DNA of 64,000 nucleotides from Chaetoderma sp. LZ-2023a. Taxonomy: Eukaryota > Mollusca > Caudofoveata > Chaetodermatida > Chaetodermatidae. Below are positions 56,301 through 64,000 of the stretch, one piece after another. Under the pieces are notes generated by a model. The model searched no databases. It saw nothing but the letters and a program-made list of their open reading frames with translations, and was not told the origin of the DNA. Positions within the stretch are counted from its first letter, which is position 1, and every line of letters begins with the position of its first letter. The stretch is taken from NCBI GenBank assembly GCA_034401795.1, contig CM067367.1, forward strand, positions 82,755,426-82,819,425, read 5' to 3'. Made by a program: the position numbers and the translations under genes.

Positions 56301-56999
56301 TGCCCTGGAAAATAATATTGTCCATCAGAGGTAGAGGAACCGGATTGCAGACCAGAAGGTCCAGCAGATCCGTATACCATGATCGGCTTGGCCAATTTGG
56401 GGCGATCAGAAGCACCAGGCGCTCCTTCTGCCTGATTTTCTGAAGAACTTTTGGAATCAGGATTGCTGGTGGGAATCCGTACGCATACATTCTCTCCCAG
56501 CTGATAGCTAACGCATCTGTTGCGTAAGCACTTGAATCTGGAATCGGAGAGGCATACATCGTCATCTTCACATTCTTGTTCGTTGCAAACAAATCTATGT
56601 TGGGTTTCCCCCCAGTGGTCGAACAGACGATCCGCCACACAGTGATTTAGTTGCCATTCCGTAGGCAAAACACTCATCCTTCGGCTCAATGAGTCTGCTA
56701 ACAGATTTAGCCTTCCCGGAATGTGAACTGCCTTCAAGGTGATCATATGATCTAGATACCAGCAGTTTCCAAGTCATCACACAGAGACTGGGCGATCTCG
56801 TTCTGCCCTGGTGGTTTATGTAAGTCACTACTGTTGAGTTGTCTAATCGAACTAGAACAATCTTTCCCTCAACTTTCTTTAAGAAATGTTCCAGGCCCAG
56901 AACTACTGCTCGTAATTCCAGCAGATTTATATGTTCCTGTGAATGACCCAGATTCCAAAGCCCTGATACTGTGGCTTCTTCCAAGCAAGGCCCCATCAC
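56086..56999 (-). pseudogene. DIRS RNase H and post-RNase H region
   Basis: RNase H part: HINLLELRAVVLGLEHFLK, then VLVRLDNSTVVTYINHQG (56950-56800), with the Glu and Asp positions expected for catalysis. Next, in a shifted frame, ITLKAVHIPGRLNLLADSLS (56746-56690, the ADSLSR motif). Then KPNIDLFATNKNVKMTMYAS and DALAISWERMYAYGFPPAIL then LIAPNWPSRSWY (56590-56370), typical of the segment between RNase H and recombinase in DIRS-type elements. RNase H would remove template RNA during reverse transcription. At least two frame changes are visible. Confidence 0.85.
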
Positions 57000-58140
57000 T
57001 CAATTGATGCATCTGTGTACATCATTATTTGTGGGTGGGGTGGGGTGAGCATCACACCCGCCAGGAGATTCTCTCTCTTCATCCACCATTGAAGGTGGTG
57101 AATAAGAGGTTCCAACACTGATGAGTCCAGGAAACCTGTCCTCTGGGTTCCAAAGTGTCATGAGAAATAAGTGGATAGGCTGCCTGTGTAAGGCTACCTG
57201 TGGAATGACTGGTTCCACAGAAACCATCAACCCCAGCATTCTCAAGTAAACCTGTGCCAGTACATGACGACTGTTGCACACTGACTGTATTACTGAGATG
57301 AGTATTTCTACTCTCTCCTGAATAGGATAAACATACCCTATCTCTAGATCGCAGAACATTCGCAGGTAAACAAACTTCTGGGATGGAGTCAGCTCAGATT
57401 TCTGAAAGTTTATTATCCAGCCTAAGTCTGTGAGAGTTTTCAAAACAATCTCCACATTTTCTGCAAGACTTTCCCGATTGTGCTTTTAACAGCCAATCAT
57501 CTATGGAAGTGTGGACTGCTATGCTTCTCCTGCGGAGGTATGCTGTTATTGCAAGAACCACCCTGCTGAAGACCAGAGGAGCCGTGGAAATTCTGAATGA
57601 TATAACTTTGAATTCCCACTGTCGGCCCTGGAATGCGCATCTCAGGTACCGACGAAAACTCTTTGCAATTGGAATGTGGAAATATGCATCCTTCAGATCT
57701 ATGGACGCCGTCCACATTCCCATCTCCAATCCCACCAACACCATTTTGACTGTTTTCATTTTGAAACTTGGTGCGTCTATGAACTAGTTCAATGACTTGA
57801 GATTGAGAATTGGTCTCCATCCTCCAGTGCTCTTTGTCACTAGAAACACGGTTTAATACAAGCCCGGGAAATTTTGCGCCGGTTGAATTGCTCATTTTTG
57901 TATGAGGGAATCTATTTCTTCCTCTATACACAACCGTTGATCTGGTCTCTTGGAATTTGGGTTCGGATCGGAACCAGAGACAGGTGCGATTGTGGGCCTA
58001 TCGCCCAGTCGGACTAGTACTCAGCTGAAACCCATCGCAAGACTAAGCGGTCCTGGGTTAACCGCTCCCACTCCTGCTTGTGGAAGGTCAATCGACCTCC
58101 CACGGGTCCACCTAGGGAGACAGGTTGACATAAGCAGTGC
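57000..58140 (-). pseudogene. DIRS reverse transcriptase, frameshifted
   Basis: Order of motifs in coding direction: GGPVGGRLTFHKQEWERL (about 58095-58045), IEEEIDSLIQK then stop, FLVTKSTGGWRPILNLKSLN then stop (about 57840-57785), FKMKTVKMVL, ASIDLKDAYFHIPI with the first catalytic Asp (about 57710), RYLRCAFQGRQWEF, SIDDWLLKAQSG with the Asp pair (canonical YLDD altered to SIDD), then after a frameshift LGWIINFQKSELTPSQKFVY and RHVLAQVYLRMLGLM. Makes element DNA from RNA. Three in-frame stops lie before the palm domain and one frameshift at about 57455-57430. Confidence 0.88.
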
Positions 58141-58199
58141 AAGAGTGGGACTGTCTCTGGTTCTAGCATTGATGTGGTTCTTGTGGAAATCGGCCCATC

Positions 58200-60290
58200 A
58201 GGCACGATTACCACGACCAGATCCTCGCGCGCCACAGCTTGCGCCACGGCCCGCTCCTCGCGCACCTCGCTGCACAGGCAGCGGCGTGCACTTGAGGAGC
58301 CTGCGCCACCCACCCCACTGCAGGCCGGCGCTGGCATGGCCGTGGCCTACGCTGCGCCCGTAGCTGGCCTCTGACATGACCAGCGCCACCTCGGGCCTGC
58401 TGTGGATGGTACGCAGGGGGCGCTGCGCGAACATGCTCCCTACGAAGCACCTCAAATTGATCGTGTAGCGCCCTCTGATTATTGACTAGAGTGACTGTCT
58501 CCTGGAGGTGTCTACATCCCTCACCCCCAAAAAGAACAGGACCTGACATAGGCGTCCGCAGCAGCCTGTTGTACAGATCCTGAGACGGACACAAATTGTG
58601 TAATGCAAATGTGCGTCACGCCCTGACACGCCTAGTCACTGCCCTAGTCATACAGTCCAGAGCCAGGTTAATCCCATCCTGGATGGCTCTCTGTACTGAG
58701 ACAGGGCTTGCTTGGCGCAATTCAGACGCTGTTACTACACCTCTGTGACTGCTGAGAGACATGCAAAAGTGCTGCTATGGATGCTCTCGAGCGCTCCTCT
58801 GCATTGCGCAATGCGGTGTTTGCTGAGTGCAGGGCGCTCGAGCACAGCGCTCCCGTGTCAGAACGGGAGCCTAGCCACGTGACCTCGCCAAGCGCTGCAC
58901 GATCATCAGTGCTTGGCTTTGGCACTGTACTGTATTTCTGGTATTGGCCTGCAACAATACGGTACCGCCTCGCCACCTCGCATCGGGGGGGGGGGGGGGG
59001 GGGCTTCGCAAGCCGTCCATTAAGCTTAATGGACGTCTCTGCTGCCGTGAACATATCCACTATATGTTCTGCTAATGGCAGAGATGGCATGGCAGTAACT
59101 GCCGGCTTTCCAGCCAACCATGGGCGCCGGTTCCACTGGCTTGCCGACTGGTCAACACAGAGCTCTGGCTTAACGCTTACCAGCCAACCAGCCATTGGCA
59201 CGCGTCAAACCAGTCCTCCTCTGTGGCCACCTGTGAGTGCTCGACAAGCCTTCGCCATCCTCTAATGCACTCGTAGGTGTAAATATGGCTGGAGCTGTGG
59301 ATACTGCTGGCTGACCGTGGAAAACATGCGGGCCTGAGAGAGCAGGCATGTCTTGCACCACGGCTGAAAAGCCAGGAGCCGGTGCCATGGAAACGTGTGG
59401 GGTGTAATCAACCACACCATGGCCCGGACCAGCCGCCGTCATATCCTCGGCAAGCCGATGTATACGGTAACGGTGGTCATCTGCTCCAACCTGGGTCACC
59501 CTTTGAGCCAGGAAAGCTACCCCTGCGGGAGTAGTTCCATGGAAATAATTGGCCATGCTCCCCACGAGGGTGCACGATCGTCCATTTCCAGCAGAAAATC
59601 CTCCTCCTCCTGGCCATCATAAACTGCCTCTGGGCTAGCGAAGAGCGCTAACCCGGGCTGGCCAGGGAAGGTACCGTAAGAGGAGGCGGTAACTTTCGGG
59701 CGTGAACACTCTAGGCGAGATCCTGTGTCCAGCGGCCCCGGTCCAAGATCAACTGACGAGGCAAGCCTCGAGCCGGGATCATAGACCTGCTTCAGGATCC
59801 ATTGGCAAGGCGGCGGGCCTTCCAAGATCTACCGAAGCCACCACAGATTCTGGAACATTTTCGGATCACAGACCACGACGGGCACCAGAATCAGCGGTGG
59901 GGATTTTCTGCTCGGGAGCAGATGAAGAGGAGAATAAATTACTCGTCCCAGGGAACATGCTGTGAAGCAGCTCTGGTACCAAATCTTTTATTGTCCTCTT
60001 CATCTCCCCCATCATTTCCCACCTGAAACCCGAAGAAACAGAGGCCTTTCTCTTACCCTTGCCACTTACACTCTACTTCGCACCCTTCTCCTCCTCCGAC
60101 GCCTTATCCTTCGCCTGTAAAGACAAGAATTCAGAGAATAAGTCGCCCCACCCCACCCCCTGTTTACAAACATCACATTTTAAAAGTGGACCACAAGGTG
60201 AACACTTGACACAGAGGTGAGGGGCAAACTTCGACTTGATGGAACGATTACAGCCGCTACAAGAAGGCTTCTGAAAAAAGAGACAGACGA
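58200..60290 (-). pseudogene. DIRS ORF1 (Gag-like) with Cys-rich start
   Basis: Read on the minus strand. PSCSGCNRSI, HLCVKCSPC and LLKCDVCKQG give three C-x2-C pairs near 60265-60170, a zinc-ribbon-like start, followed by LFSEFLSLQAKDKASEEEKG. Further on, in shifting frames: TLVGSMANYFHGTTPAGVAF (about 59560), SLPLAEHIVDMFTAAETSIK (about 59090), STVPKPSTDDRAALGEVTW (about 58925) and a low-complexity Arg/Gly/Pro/His-rich tail (58450-58208). Such proteins are thought to bind element RNA; specific function is unproven. A poly-G run (about 58986-59003) lies in the middle and adds frame uncertainty. GC content here is clearly higher than in the surrounding DNA. Confidence 0.7.
58986..59003. repeat. 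Poly-G tract inside DIRS ORF1
   Basis: About 18 G in a row (C on the coding strand, giving a Pro run). Its length is prone to polymerase and sequencing error. Confidence 0.95.
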
Positions 60291-60732
60291 CAACAATGAG
60301 TTAAAGATTATTGAATAATTTCAATAAAACCAATAACTCAAAGGAGAAAGAAATCGCCTATAGGCCTAAAAAGGATGGTGAAAAAAGATGAACAACCAGC
60401 CTCATAGAGGATATTAAAAAATAATAATGACGTTGATTATGATGTCATAATTTTCATATAAAAGAAAACAGACGACCAACATCCTGGAGTAAGACGAATT
60501 GTATGAATACAAGAGCAACAGTAATGTGAACACAGTAATATGTCATGCTTTTATAATGATACAGATAAACAGTATGACTAAAAAGATATTGGCAGCAAAT
60601 AATTACAAATATTTTCAAATATTTTAATGTGCCATAAAGCATAACTAGAGTACCCGAGTCTTTAGCAAAGGCATACCACCACCTCCAGCTCTTGGAAGCT
60701 CCACCAGACAACCACTCTTCATCACCACTCAC
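60265..60732 (-). other. Possible first exon and intron of DIRS ORF1
   Basis: An ATG at 60730-60732 opens MSGDEEWLSGGASKSWRWW then YAFAKDSG (to about 60650). The minus strand then becomes AT-rich, and a CTTTTTTCAG acceptor at about 60271 precedes the Cys-rich ORF1 segment. This fits a short coding exon plus an intron of about 380 bases, but the donor (about 60653, GGGTACTC) is weak. Alternatively ORF1 starts inside the second part. Confidence 0.4.
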
Positions 60733-61171
60733 TTAATTTATTAAAGGGAAGGGTGGGACCAGAGGGCAGAACGACAAGCTCTCTCTTATGGGAGCCTATA
60801 TCATTCTGGGCATAGTCTTTTTTCCTAACATTTATATGGAAATAGTGGAGACAAACCTCTTTAGATGTGAACAAACCTCCTTACAGAAACCTGTGGACAC
60901 AATCATAAAGAGATATTAGCATTTTATGGTGCCAGATAATAAAGTTACCAGTTTTCTGAGCGCCTATAACGTCTATACCACGTCACGGAAATAGGTGACA
61001 CTGCGTAATTAAAACAAAATTATACTAGAAATCACCTGGTAAATCGGTCCTGGCGTGGCCTCAGGTGAATTATACTTATCCGACATGATTCTAAGCACTC
61101 TAGATTAACTTTAGAAAGAGTATTGAGCAAAACTCAGCAAGTGGATATCTAAAACACAAGCATGTGGTATA
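60733..61171 (-). other. DIRS 5' leader
   Basis: Between the left terminal repeat and the first ATG of ORF1. No coding frame; presumably leader and promoter. Confidence 0.55.
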
Positions 61172-61362
61172 GGCCACTAGTCAAGAAAGAGGCAGTGACA
61201 GTCTGCACATGCACAAGGTTGGGGCCGGCATCCGGCTGACTGTCACCTGTCTACCTGCCCATTAAGGGCACCTATCTTTTTTAATCTGGGGTTATTGAGT
61301 CACGGTCGATATTTAGGAAATATCATAGTGTTAGGGAGGTAAGTATATCTCTTGAAGTGAAA
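61172..61362 (-). repeat. DIRS element left terminal repeat
   Basis: Inverted partner of 54388-54557 over about 172 bp. The outermost bases (61346-61362, ATCTCTTGAAGTGAAA) are unique to this end and recur inverted in the ICR at 54677 onward. Confidence 0.88.
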
Positions 61363-61440
61363 AGCCTGCAACACATGTAAATCGTGGGAGGACCTTAGAC
61401 AGAAATGGGTGGACATAGCTAGAAATGGATCCATCTTTTT
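61363..61440. repeat. Family B tail fragment
   Basis: CATGTAAATCGTGGGAGGAC, CTTAGACAGAAATGGGTGG and CATAGCTAGAAATGGATCC match the B tail. It may be the other half of copy 15 (53640-53945), which lacks this tail. Confidence 0.6.
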
Positions 61441-62029
61441 CTACTAATCAGGGGATAACCTTAGTGTCAAGCCATGAAAAACCGCACAGATGGCCAGGAA
61501 TAAACAGATGGATGGAAAAAGATAACCAGACAAACAGATGAAAGAATACACAGATGGATAGACAAAGATAATCATATTTCTCACGTTTCATATCTCGAAG
61601 GGGAATAACATTTTACTACTTACCCCCACAGGAGATGAGAGGAATGTTAAATCTCTGTAAAAGTTTCCTTAACTGTTCTCGAATATCACAAGCACGGCAT
61701 AAGCCCTTGTAATTCAGGAAATTCTCCTTGCACCATCGAGAATTCTTATTGCGCTGTAAAATAATTTTCATACATGTTCACTACCTTAGCCAAGAGATCG
61801 GTCCATAATTATAATATGACATTAGTAGTGGTTATTACATATACTTGTGCTGTCTGTATGCTTCCAACTACAATATAAAAATAACTATATCCCTCTACCA
61901 CAAAGATACAAGAGCCATCAGAAGACAGAATCTTCACAACCACTTCCCAGCCATGCCCCACCCAATAGACAAAAAGATTTCAGATATTATAACTACACAA
62001 GTGGTGGGTGACATATCATTAACCCTTTC
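61441..62029. other. Unassigned DNA with degenerate (GATG)n
   Basis: A GATGGA/CAGATG-rich stretch at about 61500-61565, otherwise no feature. Confidence 0.55.
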
Positions 62030-62215
62030 ACCGATGAATTCCCCATAACTCATTTTCCAGGCACCCTTACAAGAAAACTATTGAATATTTTGAAATTAAT
62101 TTGACTGGCAGCAGTTGCTGCCTAAGGCAACTGCTTCCAGTAAAATTAATTTCAAAATATTAAACACAATAAGTTTTATATCATTATATTATCGTTAATT
62201 ATATAGGAACATACT
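62030..62215. mobile_element. Foldback family B, core (copy 16)
   Basis: ATTGAATATTTTGAAATTAA, GCAGCAGTTGCTGCC then AAGGCAACTGCTTCCAGT and the complement, followed by ACACAATAAGTTTTATATC, which also flanks copy 8 (25840). Confidence 0.8.
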
Positions 62216-62249
62216 TTAAAAAAATATATATATATATCCACTGAAAATT

Positions 62250-62650
62250 AATGGAGGCATCTGTTTCTAGTTATGCCCTGCATATCTCTAGCTAAACTCC
62301 ACCCACTTGTTACTCATATTCGGATCGATTTGAAATTGTGAAACATGAATTCCCAGAATCTATCTTTGATGGAAACTACACAGTAAGCTGTTGAATATTT
62401 TGATACTAATTTGACTGGGAGCTGTTACTACTGACTATGGCAGCAACAGCTTCCAGCCAAATTTGTTTCAAGATATTCAACAAAATATCCAATAAAATGT
62501 TTATTAAATTATAAATTCATCAAAGACATACAACTCATACACTTTTGTGACAGACTTTTTGATTTTCGTAATTAAGCTACAGTATATCATTTCAATTGTG
62601 ATGTCAGATAATATGTGATGTATTTTGATTATGAAAATTTGGAGAATCCT
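62250..62650. mobile_element. Foldback family B, copy 17
   Basis: Reverse tail (TAGTTATGCCCTGCATATCT, CTAAACTCCACCCACTTG, CGGATCGATTTG), core about 62395-62480, then TTTATTAAATTATAAATTC, TTGTGATGTCAGATAATATG. Confidence 0.85.
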
Positions 62651-62907
62651 AGGGTATCATCACACTATTTGCTATGTTAAAATTTACAACAAATCGGGCC
62701 AGTATTTTCCAAGATATCAATAGATCCAGAACCTGATCCGATACTGATCCGGCTTCTTTAATCCAGATAATGGCCAAAGTCTGAAAATCATTTTGCCCCG
62801 CACCCTGGTTGTGTTAAAATTTGAGCCAAATGGGGCAAGTTTTTTTAGATATAGACCCGGACATGCACGCACATGGGCACGCAGACACACATCTGATCAC
62901 AATAACC
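62651..62907. other. Unassigned DNA
   Basis: No gene. 62810-62900 has a GACCCGGACATGCACGCACA then TGGGCACGCAGACAC segment leading into the triplet tract. Confidence 0.5.
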
Positions 62908-63038
62908 TCTGTAGTAGTAGAAGCAGCAGCAGCAGTGGTATGCCTACTAGTAGTAGTAGTAGCAATAGCAGTAGTAGTAGGTAGTAGTAGTAGTGGCAGC
63001 AGCAGTAGTAGCAGCGGCAGCGGTAGTAGTAGTAGTAA

Positions 63039-63114
<76 letters not shown>

Positions 63115-63212
63115 TGTAGTGGTGTTACTAGCAGTAGCAGCAGCAGCAGCAGTAACAGTACTTGGACTAGCAGCAGCAATATCAGTAGTAGCAGCAGCAT
63201 CAGTAGTAGAGA
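62908..63212. repeat. (GTA)n/(GCA)n compound triplet tract
   Basis: About 300 bp of GTA, GCA and AAT-type triplets with about 26 near-perfect GTA in the middle (about 63034-63112). All six long frames (poly-Ser, poly-Val, poly-Leu, poly-Thr) are artefacts. Confidence 0.95.
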
Positions 63213-64000
63213 GGTACACAGTATATTAAAATTGCTCACAGGCATTTGTGCATGAGTAGCTGAAATGACGGGAATGAGCGGCAATCTTCACAGAAATCTG
63301 CCTAGAAACGACTGGTAGATCACTGGCAGACACGGATATAATTTGTATCAATGGTTTCACTAACTGCCAAGTATCAGGGCCTATCGGAACATTGGATTTG
63401 GTTACTTTTACAGCATTGATACTGTGTTGATACCCGACCCACTGGTATGGCCTATCAGTAGATACAGTAATGGATTCGATTCAGTCGATCCAGATCATTC
63501 CATTACTTCCAATTTTCTATTCCACCATATATAACCAATTTTTACTCCTGTTTCACCAAAAGGAACATCATCCCCAACATTTGATCCACTGCTTGTCTGA
63601 AGTTGCTCCCAACATTTCCATGGATGTGAGGTGAATGATGCATGGGACTGCCATGATCACACATTACAATAAGTGAGGTTGAAGTAAACAAGAACAGATG
63701 TAACTCATGAACTACATGTCAAGCTCTTTTGTTGTAGTATTTCTACATGCAATACATCATATCACATTAAATTTAGATCACCATATCAAACAAACCTCCA
63801 CTTCACATAAGATTTGTCAAAAATGACAGTAAAAAGTGAAGTGTTGCACAAATTGCTAGTATCCAGACAAAATGGGAACACACATCAAGCATTAGGCAGC
63901 TAATAACTAATGATTAGACTGTTCATACCATATTAAGAATTAGAGTTAGCAAGCAGCAGCACCAAATAGGGCTGCGCGATATACTGATACCATATTTAAA
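63213..64000. other. Unassigned DNA at window end
   Basis: No supported gene or repeat. Confidence 0.55.

Larger units (their letters stand above)
54348..61362 (-). mobile_element. Full-length DIRS1-like tyrosine-recombinase retrotransposon
   Basis: About 7.0 kb, coding strand minus. From its 5' end: left terminal repeat (61362-61172), a Cys-rich and Gly/Arg-rich ORF1 (about 60732-58200), RT (about 58140-57000), RNase H and following domain (56999-56086), tyrosine recombinase (about 56300-55259), internal complementary region (54712-54624) and right terminal repeat (54557-54348). The two terminal repeats are inverted over about 172 bp, with different outermost ends. Such elements integrate a circular DNA through their own recombinase instead of an integrase and make no target duplication. 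All ORFs carry frameshifts or stops, so this copy cannot move itself. Confidence 0.9.

Noticed and set aside
58177..58594. Arg/Gly-rich host protein
   Set aside because: It lies inside the DIRS element between ORF1 and RT and fits the tail of its Gag-like ORF.
62814..63284. Poly-Leu membrane-like, poly-Ser, poly-Thr and poly-Val proteins
   Set aside because: Every frame of the GTA/GCA triplet tract is open; none has non-repetitive coding sequence around it.

Overview
The window is animal (eukaryotic) nuclear DNA. It is AT-rich, almost free of host coding sequence and packed with transposable elements. The only convincing intact host gene is an intronless-looking rhodopsin-class GPCR exon at 244-1422, preceded by a plausible splice acceptor. 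A broken C2H2 zinc-finger fragment lies at about 6402-6800 (minus). Three things together suggest a marine invertebrate, most likely a lophotrochozoan: a FMRFamide-receptor-like GPCR, several Penelope-like elements with GIY-YIG endonucleases, and arrays of about 160-190 bp repeats ending in a hairpin, like the bivalve 'pearl'/Helentron-associated elements. The species cannot be fixed from this sequence alone.

Layout. 1-1.5 kb: GPCR. 1.5-5.5 kb: foldback repeats of two families, here called A and B. 5.5-9.5 kb: tandem arrays H1 and H2 with the zinc-finger fragment between them. 9.5-12 kb: B repeats and a 12-bp minisatellite. 12.5-14.5 kb: decayed Penelope-like element PLE1 (+). 14.5-18.9 kb: arrays H3 and H4, A/B repeats and a cluster of GACCATGGTC palindromes. 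20-21.4 kb: MITE D1 and a Penelope remnant, PLE3 (minus). 21.6-25 kb: a 0.7-kb foldback and the 15-unit array H5. 25.7-26.7 kb: A/B repeats. 27.5-31.1 kb: a nearly complete Penelope element, PLE2 (minus), next to an SGNH-esterase-like ORF, with a LINE remnant abutting it. 31.5-34.6 kb: a 1-kb foldback containing AAGCTAGCTT palindromes, and array H6. 34.8-46 kb: A/B/C/D/E foldbacks, a SINE-like insertion and microsatellites. 46.5-49 kb: array H7. 50-53.5 kb: E/B/A repeats, a 1-kb 23-bp minisatellite and triplet repeats. 54.3-61.4 kb: a full-length but frameshifted DIRS1-like tyrosine-recombinase retrotransposon (minus). 61.4-64 kb: B repeats, a GTA-type triplet tract and unassigned AT-rich DNA.

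The strongest structural observation is the DIRS1-like element. It has non-identical inverted termini plus an internal complementary region that joins the complements of both outer ends, which is the layout expected from the circular-junction replication model. The second is that arrays with unrelated internal units (H2/H6 and H3/H7) share one 3' end (a GCCAT..CATAA box and a GC hairpin), and that H4 shares the box. The third is an SGNH-like esterase reading frame ending a few bases before the Penelope RT frame opens. Most of the remaining DNA is short foldback elements. Nested copies (C in A, C in B, D in B, PLE3 in B) give a relative order of insertion.
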